Positions 26,177-36,328 of a stretch of DNA of 45,550 nucleotides are shown piece after piece. A model generated the notes under the pieces. The model made no database searches, was not told the DNA's origin, and saw nothing but the letters and a program-made list of their open reading frames with translations. This stretch comes from Lacrimispora sp. GTDB taxonomy: Bacteria; Bacillota; Clostridia; Lachnospirales; Lachnospiraceae. Numbering within the stretch: the first letter of the stretch is position 1; every line of letters starts with the position of its first letter. A program made the translations under genes and the position numbers. The stretch is from assembly GCA_029256305.1 (NCBI GenBank), contig JAQSYE010000002.1, positions 1 to 45,550 on the forward strand, read 5' to 3'.

Positions 26177-28138
26177 TTATTTATTTCCTTTGTTCAATTC
26201 AAACTTGGAAACCAGTTTTGTCATAATTAAGGATTGCCCAGACAGCTCCTGTGCATACGCCGCACTTTCTTCTGCTGTAGCAGCGTTGGACTGCACCACT
26301 CCGGAAACCTGCTCTATGCCAATTTTTAATTGTGAAACGGCCTCTGACTGTTCTAAGGAACTGTTGGAGATCTGGTTAATTAATGTGGAAACCTCTCTTG
26401 TGCTATTCACAATCTGTTCCAGGGAATATGATGTTTCTATGGCAATTTCATTTCCATTTTTCACAGCCTCTATGGATTTTTGAATCAATGCAGCTGTATC
26501 CCTGGCTGCGTCTGCACTTTTGCCTGCCAGGTTTCGTACTTCGTCTGCCACTACAGCAAATCCTTTTCCGGCCTCTCCAACTCTGGCAGCTTCCACAGCT
26601 GCATTCAGTGCCAGAATATTGGTCTGAAAAGCAATGTCTTCTACAACTTTTATGATCTTTCCAATCTCCGCTGATGTTTCACTGATCCCATTCATTGCTG
26701 TCACCAGTTTATTCATCTCCTGCTGCCCGCTGCTAACCTGATCCACTGCCTGCAGTGACTTTGTTCCGGCCTTCTCCGCATTTTCAGCATTGGAACTGAT
26801 GTGACGTGAAATATCAGAAATCGTTGCCGCTATTTCTTCCACGGAACTTGCCTGCCTTGTGGCTCCCTGGGATAGCTGCTGGGAAGATTCGGCTACCTGT
26901 TCTGAGTTGCTGTTCACCTGTCTGGCTGAAACAATGATTTCTCCAAATGCTTTATTTAACTGATCTGTGATCTGGTTTAATGACGTCTGTATTTCTGTAA
27001 ATTCGCCTTTATATTCTATCTCCGATGACACGCTTAAGTTTCCCACAGATACCTGCTGCAAAATATAAGCAATTTCCTGAATATAGGATTTAAGGGAACT
27101 TATCATATCGGCGATACTTCTTGTCAATATGCCAATCTCATCCTTGCTGTTATGTATATAAACTTCACTTTCCAAATCTCCATCAGCCAGAAGCTCCATA
27201 CGTCCGGTAATTTTCTTTATTGGGTTTGACAGGCCGTTGGCCAGCGTAACGCTTGCAATAATACCAATGATGATTAATACACCAGAGGAAATCAGGAGCA
27301 ATACAATTGTATATATAATTGAGGATGTCATTTCCTTAACAGGCGCCACCACTCCGTAGGACCAGCCATCGGAATTGCTCACAGGGCCATAGGCACATAT
27401 TCTGGCACCTGTCTCATATTCATATTTGTCTACTCCCTTTTCCCCTTTTATCATCTTGCCATAAACCTTTGATGCATTTACCAGGGATGGATCTGTTTTT
27501 GCCTTTTCAATAAAATTCTGTCTTTCTTCCACCAGATTGGCCCGCTTATTGGCTACGAAGGTGCCGGTATTGTCAAGCATAAACACGTTGCCTGTCTTTC
27601 CGATGACAATATTTTCAATAATATGGCTGAAATAAAGACTGTCTAAAACGCCGATTACCACACCGGATTGAGAAGGGAGGGGAGAACAGACATAAAATAC
27701 CATCTGTTTGTCCAACGCTTCCGTAGAGGAGATCGTGGTTTTTCCTTGTAAGCTGTCTGAGAAAAAACTTTTTGATGAAAAATCCTGTCCGTTCAGTGTC
27801 TGATCCGTACTGAACAACTTTCCGTCAGAACCGGCAATTGCCAGGGCTTTAAACTTGGTGCTTTTCATTGCAGTATCCAGAACACTCAGTTTTTTACCCA
27901 TATCACCTGACTGCACTGTCCCCAGCTGACTGGCAAGACTTTGTGTCTGTTCCTTTAGTACACTGATTTCGGCAGCCAATGCAGTGTTGGCGATCTCTCC
28001 CATAGCATTCATGTCACTTTTGGTGTTCTCAATTATACTGTAATAGCTGGCGCTGATACCTGTAATTACATTCACTGCGGAGGTCGCAAATAGCAAAAGA
28101 AATATAACGAAAAACAATTTGCTTTTTATTGTCTTCAT
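26177..28138 (-). CDS. Methyl-accepting chemotaxis protein (Cache/HAMP/MCP signal)
   Basis: HAMP region and '[54 protein letters not shown]' hairpin signature. Confidence 0.95.
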   Translation of the reverse strand: MKTIKSKLFFVIFLLLFATSAVNVITGISASYYSIIENTKSDMNAMGEIANTALAAEISVLKEQTQSLASQLGTVQSGDMGKKLSVLDTAMKSTKFKALAIAGSDGKLFSTDQTLNGQDFSSKSFFSDSLQGKTTISSTEALDKQMVFYVCSPLPSQSGVVIGVLDSLYFSHIIENIVIGKTGNVFMLDNTGTFVANKRANLVEERQNFIEKAKTDPSLVNASKVYGKMIKGEKGVDKYEYETGARICAYGPVSNSDGWSYGVVAPVKEMTSSIIYTIVLLLISSGVLIIIGIIASVTLANGLSNPIKKITGRMELLADGDLESEVYIHNSKDEIGILTRSIADMISSLKSYIQEIAYILQQVSVGNLSVSSEIEYKGEFTEIQTSLNQITDQLNKAFGEIIVSARQVNSNSEQVAESSQQLSQGATRQASSVEEIAATISDISRHISSNAENAEKAGTKSLQAVDQVSSGQQEMNKLVTAMNGISETSAEIGKIIKVVEDIAFQTNILALNAAVEAARVGEAGKGFAVVADEVRNLAGKSADAARDTAALIQKSIEAVKNGNEIAIETSYSLEQIVNSTREVSTLINQISNSSLEQSEAVSQLKIGIEQVSGVVQSNAATAEESAAYAQELSGQSLIMTKLVSKFELNKGNK

Positions 28139-28236
28139 ATAAAGATATACCCCTTGTCGTAATATTTAAATCTATTATACATTGGGATAGCTTATTTTAC
28201 AAATATTAGTTTCAAAATATGACTAAATTTTACATT

Positions 28237-29415
28237 TTATTCCATTATAAAACTCATGACGTCTCTTCTCATGGAATTTGGAGCAGATGTTTCCGGTTTT
28301 CCGATCCGCAAAAGCATCTGTACGCTCTGACCCTGGCCGGCATAATCATTTCTGAAATCGTCATAGGGCTGTTTCATCTCCGGATATTCCTCCAGCACCT
28401 GACTTAGGGGCTGCATGGCGAGACCCAGGCTATGTCCCGTAAGAATCATCCTGCTGTAAAGCATGCCGCTGAGTACCTGGTCTGTCCGGGTATTCCCGCT
28501 GGTGGTTATGACAGCATAGGCGGCTGTATGATCAACCGCTGTTTTCGTATAATGAATGAAGTTTTCAGATGCCCCTTTTCCTTCATTTATAGAGGGGAAC
28601 ATGGTGATTAGTCCCTGTAGCAGAACCCGTTTAAATCCTGATGCCCCCTGCCCTTCAACGGAATAACCCCATCGGTATTTATTTTTTTCCTTTTCATTTG
28701 CACGGAATATTGCATTGGATTCGTCCATTACCCTCGTTACTCCGGCTTCGATCTTTGCACTTTCCATGACGTAGTTCCCGATTTTATCCAAATCAGCTTT
28801 TTCTGTATATAGTTTTATGGACAGTCTGTCCTGATCTGGCAATTTTAAAAATCGGGAGATCTGTGAAGAATCAGGAGCCTCCATTGTATAATTCCCCCGG
28901 TTTGTGTCTGCCAGATACATTCCATTATAAAGGGGACTTTCTTCCGGCTTAACAGGTGACAGCGTAACCTTTGCTACCGGTTTTTTAACCATGCTGCTTA
29001 ATATATCGTCTTCTTCATATTCACCTTCTGGAAAGATGTCAATCTCTGCATGAAATCCTTCTTTTTCTCCTGCCACTCTTACATATTCTAAGAATGTCCC
29101 CTGGGTAATCATCATCTGCCGGTAAAGAGGATCCACCTCTTTGGTCGTCCTTAAGCTGTCTGCATATAAGTAAAATACCATGGGATCCTGTTTATCCAGT
29201 TTTACTTTCCACGGCTGCATATTATGGTTGTTTGCCGCGAGCATCCCGGCCGCAGTCAGCCGGACCCGGGGATCTGTATCCTTTGATGCATAATTTTTGT
29301 TCCATGGTTCTAAATATGACCGCTTCATAAATCCTCCACCCAGAATAAATAATACAAGTAAAAGGAGAAAGATGAAACCGGCCGCACCGGAGACGATCTT
29401 TATAAAAATCTTCAT
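28237..29415 (-). CDS. Membrane-anchored nitroreductase/Acg-like FMN protein
   Basis: N-terminal TM 'FIKIVSGAAGFIFLLLLVLFILGG'; 'LTAAGMLAANNHNMQPWKVKL' nitroreductase-like FMN-binding motif. Start MKIFIK at 29415. Confidence 0.7.
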   Translation of the reverse strand: MKIFIKIVSGAAGFIFLLLLVLFILGGGFMKRSYLEPWNKNYASKDTDPRVRLTAAGMLAANNHNMQPWKVKLDKQDPMVFYLYADSLRTTKEVDPLYRQMMITQGTFLEYVRVAGEKEGFHAEIDIFPEGEYEEDDILSSMVKKPVAKVTLSPVKPEESPLYNGMYLADTNRGNYTMEAPDSSQISRFLKLPDQDRLSIKLYTEKADLDKIGNYVMESAKIEAGVTRVMDESNAIFRANEKEKNKYRWGYSVEGQGASGFKRVLLQGLITMFPSINEGKGASENFIHYTKTAVDHTAAYAVITTSGNTRTDQVLSGMLYSRMILTGHSLGLAMQPLSQVLEEYPEMKQPYDDFRNDYAGQGQSVQMLLRIGKPETSAPNSMRRDVMSFIME

Positions 29416-30074
29416 ACGCCAGACTCCTTTGCTACAACCAGCTGAATCATCAGTCGAAAGGACTCTTCTAAGAATTCCTCCACGGTAGTATGATGATAAT
29501 TTTCCAGATATTCTTTTTTCCTGCCACCTGCCTGAAAGACTCCTACTGTAAATGCCCATAAAATCAATGCAGTTTTCTCACAGTCCATGTCTCGTTTAAA
29601 GCTTCCGTCACTCTTTCCTTTTTTTAACGCTTCTATAAGTAAGAAAAGAACTTCTTCACCCAGGCGGTAACACTCTTCTTTGGAGTCTTCTGTCACTCCG
29701 GACTGATCCCCATCAGCCTTTGTCTCATACTCCATAATTGCCTTAAAGTAATCTATATACTTCTCACGAAAGGAAAACAAGGTATAAAAAATGCAGTGAA
29801 GCTCACCCATTGCACTAATCGGTTTTTCTTTTTCAAACCCTTCTTTCATCATTTTAAGAAGCTGTCTGTACCCTCTGATCATAATTTCAAAATAGATCTG
29901 TTCTTTGCTGTTAAAATACACATAAACAGTTCGTTTGCTAAATTCCGCTTTTTGGGCGACCGCATCCATGGAAGACTTCTCATAGCCATTTGCAAAAAAG
30001 ACTTTCTCAGCCGCATCAATGATATCTTGCCTTTTAATTTCCTTTTCGTGTTGCTTTCGTTCCTCCGATCCCAA
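29412..30074 (-). CDS. TetR/AcrR-family transcriptional regulator
   Basis: 'DIIDAAEKVFFANGYEKSSMDAVAQKAEFSKRTVYVYFNSKEQIYFEIM'. Confidence 0.92.
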   Translation of the reverse strand: MGSEERKQHEKEIKRQDIIDAAEKVFFANGYEKSSMDAVAQKAEFSKRTVYVYFNSKEQIYFEIMIRGYRQLLKMMKEGFEKEKPISAMGELHCIFYTLFSFREKYIDYFKAIMEYETKADGDQSGVTEDSKEECYRLGEEVLFLLIEALKKGKSDGSFKRDMDCEKTALILWAFTVGVFQAGGRKKEYLENYHHTTVEEFLEESFRLMIQLVVAKESGV

Positions 30075-30122
30075 TTTCCATCCCTCCTGTAATTCCGTTA
30101 TTCGAAAAAGTAAACTACCAGT

Positions 30123-30932
30123 TTACCTAATTTTATAACAGCTTACAGATTCTGTCAATCCCCACATATGGTTTAGGGGGCCGCTGCCCTTGCCGATATT
30201 TAACTGGTCATTTAAAGCTCCCGTAATATACGCTTTGGCATTTTTTACGCTCTGTTCCAGAGAAAAACCATTCGCCAGGCTGCAGGCAATGGCGGATGAC
30301 AGTGTGCACCCGGTCCCATGTGTATTGGGATTGTCAATGCGTTTTCCTGTTATCCATACCACGTTTTCTTTGGTATAGAGAAGATCGTCAGAAGTCTCCG
30401 TCATGTGACCTCCTTTTACCAAAACTGCGCAGTTTAGCTTTTGAAAGATTGCCTCCGCCGCTTTTTCCATGTCGTCTTTGCTGCTGATTTTTACGCTGCA
30501 AAGTGCCTCTGCTTCCGGGATATTAGGTGTGACAAGAAGTGCCGCTGGCAGCAGTTTGTCAATCAGCGCATCCATGGCCTTTTCAGAAAGCAGCTTGGAA
30601 CCACTGGTTGATATCATAACCGGATCGACAACCAGATTCTTCACTTTATATTCCGTCAGTTTCGTGGCGATAATCTCTATAATCTGGCTGTTTGATACCA
30701 TGCCGATCTTCACCGCATCCGGAATAATATCTGTAAAAATGCAATCCATCTGCTGCCCTACAAATCCAGGCGTCACATCCATAATCGACGTAACACCTGT
30801 GGTATTTTGGGCAGTGAGCGCTGTAATTACGCTCATTCCATATACCTTGTGGGCAGTCATTGTCTTTAGATCTGCCTGAATGCCAGCGCCGCCGCTGCAG
30901 TCAGAGCCTGCAATCGTCAATACCTTTTTCAT
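30123..30932 (-). CDS. thiD: Hydroxymethylpyrimidine (phosphate) kinase
   Basis: 'VLTIAGSDCSGGAGIQADLKTMTAHKVYGMSVITALTAQNTTGV' and 'NTHGTGCTLSSAIACSLANG'. Confidence 0.95.
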   Translation of the reverse strand: MKKVLTIAGSDCSGGAGIQADLKTMTAHKVYGMSVITALTAQNTTGVTSIMDVTPGFVGQQMDCIFTDIIPDAVKIGMVSNSQIIEIIATKLTEYKVKNLVVDPVMISTSGSKLLSEKAMDALIDKLLPAALLVTPNIPEAEALCSVKISSKDDMEKAAEAIFQKLNCAVLVKGGHMTETSDDLLYTKENVVWITGKRIDNPNTHGTGCTLSSAIACSLANGFSLEQSVKNAKAYITGALNDQLNIGKGSGPLNHMWGLTESVSCYKIR

Positions 30933-31576
30933 AAAACCACCTCCTTTGCCAGGGATAAAAGGGTCTTTACTGCCTTTTCCTTATCATTGGCAGCAAATAC
31001 TGCAGAAATTACTGCTACTCCGTCAATATTGCTTCCTTTTAGTCTTAAGATATTATCCTCATTGATTCCGCCTATGGCTATTACCGGAATGGAAACGCAG
31101 CTGCAGATTTCTTTTAAAGTCTCAAAGGAAACAGGTTTTGCATCGGTTTTGGTGGAGGTTTCAAAGACTGCGCCCACTCCGATATAATCTGCACCGTTTT
31201 CTTCCGCCAGGAGCGCCTGCTCTTTTGTCTGGGCCGATACTCCTAGTATCTTGTCTTCTCCGATCAGCTCCCTGCATTTTTTTGCCTCCAGATCTTTCTG
31301 GCCTACGTGAACGCCATCCGCTCCCACAGCAAGAGCCACCTGAATATTATCATTTATCACAAAGGGGATCTTATATTTTTCAGTCACTCTTCTGATCTCT
31401 TTTCCCTCTGCGACAAAGTTGTCAAAATCAAGTTTTTTTTCCCGAAGCTGAATAAACGTAGCACCGGACTTAAGAATTTCCTCCACCTGCTCATGAAGTT
31501 TGTTACCGCCAAGCCAGGTCCGGTCGGTAACCACATATAAGAGCATATTTTCTTTAGAGACATTCATATTTGGCAC
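30929..31576 (-). CDS. thiE: Thiamine-phosphate synthase
   Basis: 'LYVVTDRTWLGG', 'IQLREK', 'VINDNIQVALAVGADGVHVGQKD', 'DYIGVGAVFETSTKTDA'. Confidence 0.95.
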   Translation of the reverse strand: MPNMNVSKENMLLYVVTDRTWLGGNKLHEQVEEILKSGATFIQLREKKLDFDNFVAEGKEIRRVTEKYKIPFVINDNIQVALAVGADGVHVGQKDLEAKKCRELIGEDKILGVSAQTKEQALLAEENGADYIGVGAVFETSTKTDAKPVSFETLKEICSCVSIPVIAIGGINEDNILRLKGSNIDGVAVISAVFAANDKEKAVKTLLSLAKEVVL

Positions 31577-32378
31577 CTTCTTCCAGCATTATTTCATTCA
31601 GTCTGCTCATTTCATCAATCAGCAGCATACGGTATGTACCGGTACCTCCGTGAAGCTCGCAAAGCTTTTTATAAGCCAGTTCCCCGCATAATCCCATCCC
31701 GCATACGGCAGCGGCGGTTGCCTTTAAAACATTATCGGGATTAGCCCCTACATAGCTGCCGGTGACAGCAGAAAGCATGCAGCCGGTTCCAGTTATTTTA
31801 CTCATCATCAAATGACCGTTTCTGACTGCATACACATGATCTTCATCAGCAACAAGATCAATAGCACCGGTAATAGCGATGACGGAACCGGTTCTTTTTG
31901 AGAATGCTTTTGCAAAGTCTGCCACACGTTTTAGATTTTCCTCTGTCACTTTATCCGCTTCACAGGCATCTACTCCCGCGGTTTTTCCCTCTCCTGCAGC
32001 CAGAAATTTAATTTCCGAGATATTGCCTTTTATCACGGAAAATTTTATCTCTTCCAGAAGCTGAAACGCGGTTTTATTTCGAAATGCCGATGCACCGGCC
32101 CCCACAGGATCCAAAACAACAGGCAGACCGCACTGATTTGCCTGTTTTCCTGCTGCAAGCATGGACGCAACCGTACGCTCATTAAGGGTTCCCATATTGA
32201 GCACCAGAGCGGAAGCAATGGAAGTGATATCAGTGACTTCATTGATATCATCTGCCATAATCGGAGATCCTCCGCTTGCCAGAACGATGTTGGCGCAGTC
32301 GTTTACCGTAACATAATTTGTGATTGCATGAACCAGTGGGACGTTGTTTCTTACATTTGTAATTATTTGATCAAACAT
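31554..32378 (-). CDS. thiM: Hydroxyethylthiazole kinase
   Basis: 'VRNNVPLVHAITNYVTVNDCANIVLASGGSPIMADD' and 'ITGTGCMLSAVTGSYVG'; start MFDQIITN at 32378, downstream of the riboswitch. Confidence 0.95.
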   Translation of the reverse strand: MFDQIITNVRNNVPLVHAITNYVTVNDCANIVLASGGSPIMADDINEVTDITSIASALVLNMGTLNERTVASMLAAGKQANQCGLPVVLDPVGAGASAFRNKTAFQLLEEIKFSVIKGNISEIKFLAAGEGKTAGVDACEADKVTEENLKRVADFAKAFSKRTGSVIAITGAIDLVADEDHVYAVRNGHLMMSKITGTGCMLSAVTGSYVGANPDNVLKATAAAVCGMGLCGELAYKKLCELHGGTGTYRMLLIDEMSRLNEIMLEEGAKYECL

Positions 32379-32405
32379 TTTCTTACTCCTTTTCCTTGTT
32401 TTGAG

Positions 32406-32443
32406 AGAAAAAAATGAGATATGCCTATAAAGACATATCTCAT
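32406..32443 (-). terminator. Intrinsic terminator in the TPP riboswitch expression platform
   Basis: Perfect stem ATGAGATATG/CATATCTCAT followed on the minus strand by a run of T. Confidence 0.8.
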
Positions 32444-32458
32444 GAAAGTTAGTAAGAG

Positions 32459-32545
32459 TGGCTGTCCCTACGTTGGCATTACCCAAATCAGGTTATACGG
32501 GTCGAAGTTCTTTACTTCCTCTCAGCCGGGTCACCAGCTCCCCAA
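32459..32545 (-). ncRNA. TPP riboswitch (THI element)
   Basis: Minus strand GGGGAGCTGGTGACCCGGCTGAGAGGAAG...ACCCGTATAACCTGATTTGGGTAATGCCAACGTAGGGACAGCC; thi-box motifs CTGAGA and ACCTGATxTGGGTAATGCCAACGTAGGGA. Confidence 0.96.
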
Positions 32546-32590
32546 AACAATATTAATTTTTCTCGATTTTAACACAGGGGACATTCGCTG

Positions 32591-35197
32591 TCAATTCAAA
32601 CCCATAACATGATTGACAAAAAAGTCAACCAGTTCCGGGTCAAACTGCTTTCCTGCACCACGAATCAGTTCGTCTTTGGCATAAGAAGCAGACAATGCCT
32701 TCCGGTAACTTCTGTCACTTGTCATGGCATCGTAAGCATCGGCTATGGTGATGATTCTTGCAAACAGCGGAATGCTTGTTTTACTTCTTCCCTTGGGATA
32801 CCCCTTCCCATCCCACCGCTCATGATGGCATAAAACGATCTCTGCGATCTCCGACATATTGGGCGAAGTGTTTAATATACGGTATCCGATCTCCGAATGT
32901 TTTCTAATTTCCTGAAATTCATCCTCTGTTAAGATTCCCGGTTTATTAAGCACCTTTTCCTGTATTCCAATTTTCCCAATGTCATGAAGCAGCCCGGCCG
33001 CCTTAATCTTATTAATATCGCTGTCCGGCATTCCCATCTGCCTCGCCATTGTCTCACAGATTTCTGCCACTCTCTGGGAATGCTGTTCCTCTCTGGGATT
33101 CTTTTCATGAAGGGTATTTAATATAATATCCAGGGTTTTGCTTCTTCTGCTGTTTGCCTCATATAATTTATTCTGATACATCTCATCTTCTGCCAGTTTT
33201 ACCGCGTTCTGAATTGACATTCCAGAATCTGTTATTATGTGATATCCGAAAGAAACTGACAACTCGATTCCGTTAATGGTCTCTCCTGCACATTTTTCTT
33301 TTAATTCACGGATATATAGATCTGTCTCCCCTTTCTCAGTCCTTCTTAAAATAATTGCAAATTCATCTCCGCCCACACGGCTGATCAGTTCCCCATTCTT
33401 TCCTGAATCCGCCAGTATCTCTGCAAATCGCTTCAACATATAATCCCCGTATTCGTGTCCGAAAGAATCGTTTACCATCTTTAGTCCATTGAGATCCGAG
33501 AAAATAACACTGATGGGATAATTCTCTGCCCGATTCAATTCTCTGGCTTTCTGGTCAAAATACCTTCTGTTATACAGACCCGTTACGTGGTCATGATAAC
33601 TGATCTCTTCGATTTCCTTGATATAATTGTGAGTGTCTGTAATGTTTCTGGCAATTGCAATGGCTTTGTCATCAAACCATTTTACAATCCGCAGTTCATG
33701 ATATTCTGTGATCCGTGCACTGGTCCACTCATATTCAATTTTCTGGTTCTCTCCTGTGAGAAAAACCTGATTGATAAGCTCCCGCCCCTTTGCAGCAATA
33801 CGGTGGGGCATTACATCGGAAATGCTTTTTCCAATAAACTGCTCCCTCTTAAAAAACAAATGATCCAGATCTCCGATGCAGTCCAGAAATACCCCATCTT
33901 TGGAAATGACGAATACCGTATCAGGAATCGCTTCCATCAGCGAATGGGCATATTTTAGGCTGTGATACATCTGGGTTTCCCGCTCTGTTAGGATCTGATT
34001 CTGCAGGATTAGCTGTTTCTGGGAATCAACGTTCTCTTTGAGAGAATGCTCCAGCTTTTCATTGCTTTGCTTTAACTGCTGCTTCATTTCATCAAGAGAT
34101 TTTCCGATTAATCCAAATTCATCTGATCTTTTTACCAGATCACTGCTTACTTCCTGGTCAAAGCATCGTTCTCCGATATCTCTTATCTCTCTTAAAATTG
34201 CTTTGACCGGACGGTCAATGATCCTGTCTGTGAGAATAAAAACGGTGAGGGACATAAACAACAGGGAAAGTCCGAATATCCATATGAATGTGTTTGACAG
34301 CTGATGTATGGGCTGATTAATGGAGCTCTCCGGTATTTCAAAAACAATTTTCCAACCCAGATCATTGAGTGTCTTATAATACAGACTGATCTCCTTCTTA
34401 TTCCGGATATAAGATGTGCTGCCATCGTCATTGGAGATGATTTCTGAAACAGCCGCAAGATAGGTCTGATTATCGGAATCGTATACACTACCTTTTGCTT
34501 TTACAGTAGCTTCGCTTTCTGCAGCAAGATAAGTTCCTTCCCTATTAATGATATAGGTTGTGCCATCGTGACTGGAGATGTAATCCGAGATAAATTTTTG
34601 CATGGAAGACAGACCTACATCCACAGTTACACAGCCTATAAATTTACCGTTGCCATCGATGACAGGCTGGGAACAGGTAATCATATATAAATTACTGGTC
34701 TGATCATAGTACATATCGGTCCAGACAATCTTATTTGTTTTTTTTGCAAGAGCGTAGTAATCCTGGGAAAAGTAATCATAATCAGAGTTGCTGTACTCAA
34801 ATGTGGGTATAATTTGGTCGCCATCCCTGTACACATAGGGCCCCATATATTTTTGAGACTGATCATATGCATATGGCTCATACCAGATTCCAGCCCCAAG
34901 AATAAACTGATTATCCCTGACAATTGGTTCCAAAATCTGAATGTAATAATCGGATGAATGTTCTTTGTATCCATTCCCCGCAAATACGGCCAGCACTCGT
35001 GATATTTCCGCAGCATAATTCATGTTTTTCTCAATGACATTCTTCTGTATTTCTTTCTCTGCGGATATTCTTTCACTGGTTTCTTGATCAACAAGCCTCT
35101 TTGCTGTTTTTACACTTGCGTTATAGCTCAGCATAATGATTACACACAATACCGGAATAACGATCAGAAGCATTTTCATACGAATATGGCTAAGCAT
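32591..35197 (-). CDS. Cache-HAMP-PAS-GGDEF-HD-GYP signalling protein
   Basis: N-terminal TM and dCache-like region; 'SRVGGDEFAIIL'; 'LLHDIGKIGIQEKVLNKPGILTEDE...HHERWDGKGYPKG' HD-GYP. Confidence 0.93.
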   Translation of the reverse strand: MLSHIRMKMLLIVIPVLCVIIMLSYNASVKTAKRLVDQETSERISAEKEIQKNVIEKNMNYAAEISRVLAVFAGNGYKEHSSDYYIQILEPIVRDNQFILGAGIWYEPYAYDQSQKYMGPYVYRDGDQIIPTFEYSNSDYDYFSQDYYALAKKTNKIVWTDMYYDQTSNLYMITCSQPVIDGNGKFIGCVTVDVGLSSMQKFISDYISSHDGTTYIINREGTYLAAESEATVKAKGSVYDSDNQTYLAAVSEIISNDDGSTSYIRNKKEISLYYKTLNDLGWKIVFEIPESSINQPIHQLSNTFIWIFGLSLLFMSLTVFILTDRIIDRPVKAILREIRDIGERCFDQEVSSDLVKRSDEFGLIGKSLDEMKQQLKQSNEKLEHSLKENVDSQKQLILQNQILTERETQMYHSLKYAHSLMEAIPDTVFVISKDGVFLDCIGDLDHLFFKREQFIGKSISDVMPHRIAAKGRELINQVFLTGENQKIEYEWTSARITEYHELRIVKWFDDKAIAIARNITDTHNYIKEIEEISYHDHVTGLYNRRYFDQKARELNRAENYPISVIFSDLNGLKMVNDSFGHEYGDYMLKRFAEILADSGKNGELISRVGGDEFAIILRRTEKGETDLYIRELKEKCAGETINGIELSVSFGYHIITDSGMSIQNAVKLAEDEMYQNKLYEANSRRSKTLDIILNTLHEKNPREEQHSQRVAEICETMARQMGMPDSDINKIKAAGLLHDIGKIGIQEKVLNKPGILTEDEFQEIRKHSEIGYRILNTSPNMSEIAEIVLCHHERWDGKGYPKGRSKTSIPLFARIITIADAYDAMTSDRSYRKALSASYAKDELIRGAGKQFDPELVDFFVNHVMGLN

Positions 35198-35329
35198 ACC
35201 ATCACCTCTATCATACGTATTCTTGAATCAAACTATTTTCTGTCATTCCATTCCAGCAGTCTTTCAAATAGTTTAAATATATTATCGTCAGGTTGTCAAG
35301 CTGAATTAAAGTTGTCCGTAATAAAAAAA

Positions 35330-35368
35330 AGTAAGCCATAAATGAACATTCTTCATCTATGGCTTACT
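35330..35368 (-). terminator. Intrinsic terminator downstream of the AraC gene
   Basis: AGTAAGCCATA / TATGGCTTACT with an A run on the + left side (T run on minus). Confidence 0.8.
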
Positions 35369-35378
35369 ATAACATAAA

Positions 35379-36308
35379 TCATACGATATGCTGATTTCGA
35401 TAATCCACAGGACTGAGTCCAGTCTGTACTTTAAAGAATTTAGTGAAACTGGAGGGCTGCTCAAATCCGAGCTTCCCGGCGATCCGGTAAATTGGTTCTT
35501 TTGTCCTTAACAGTAATTCCCTGGCAATATCAAGTACCTGTATTTTAATGTACTCCTGAGTTGTTTTCCCGGTTTCTTTTTTCAGCATATCAGAAAGGTA
35601 ATTGGGGGAATAGCCCATCATGCCTGCAAGCCTTTTAACGGTTGGCATTCCCAACTTCTCAATCGCCTCTAACCTGCATTGGTCCTGAAGAACTTCTCTA
35701 AACGTTTCAACCGATTCTTTACAGACAACTGTTCTTGTTATAAACTGTCTTCCGTAAAAGCGCCTGGCATAGTTTAGCAGAACTTCCAGATTTGATACAA
35801 TTAAATCACTGCTGTAGACATCCAGATTCCCGCTGTATTCAGACTGAATATTTGCTGCGATGCTTTCTATGGTTTCCTTCTCATGATCCGATAATTGTAG
35901 GGCTTCATTGGCTTCATATTCAAAAAAACTGTATTCAGTTATCTTGTTAAAAAGAGCAGTTCCCCTGATTAAATCCGGGTGAAAACATAGCATCCAGCCG
36001 TTTGTTTTTCCAATCCCCTGACTTTCTTCTATTGTAAGTACCTGTCCCGGCGCAGTAAAAATCAGGCTGCCTTCATGAAAATCGAAATATTTTCTGCCAT
36101 ATTTTAACTCACAGTCCGGATTGTTTTTCAATGAAATCATGTAATAATTTAAAAGGAATGGTACATTCATATAATCATCACTGAGTTTTATCTTATCCAG
36201 ATCAATGATAGAGATATAAGGGTGTCTGGGTTTATCATATCCCAGCATTTCATGCAAAAGGAAAATGGAATCAATTGTTATCATTATCAGCCTCGTCAAC
36301 CTTTCCAA
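35379..36308 (-). CDS. AraC-family transcriptional regulator
   Basis: C-terminal HTH 'VKRLAGMMGYSPNYLSDMLKKETGKTTQEYIK...YRIAGKLGFEQPSSFTKFFKVQTGLSPVDYRNQ'. Confidence 0.92.
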   Translation of the reverse strand: MERLTRLIMITIDSIFLLHEMLGYDKPRHPYISIIDLDKIKLSDDYMNVPFLLNYYMISLKNNPDCELKYGRKYFDFHEGSLIFTAPGQVLTIEESQGIGKTNGWMLCFHPDLIRGTALFNKITEYSFFEYEANEALQLSDHEKETIESIAANIQSEYSGNLDVYSSDLIVSNLEVLLNYARRFYGRQFITRTVVCKESVETFREVLQDQCRLEAIEKLGMPTVKRLAGMMGYSPNYLSDMLKKETGKTTQEYIKIQVLDIARELLLRTKEPIYRIAGKLGFEQPSSFTKFFKVQTGLSPVDYRNQHIV

Positions 36309-36328
36309 AGCCGGTTTTCTTTGTCATG

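Noticed and set aside
32379-32486. N-terminal extension of thiM through the riboswitch region
   Set aside because: The added residues translate the terminator and aptamer. The true start is MFDQIITN at 32378.
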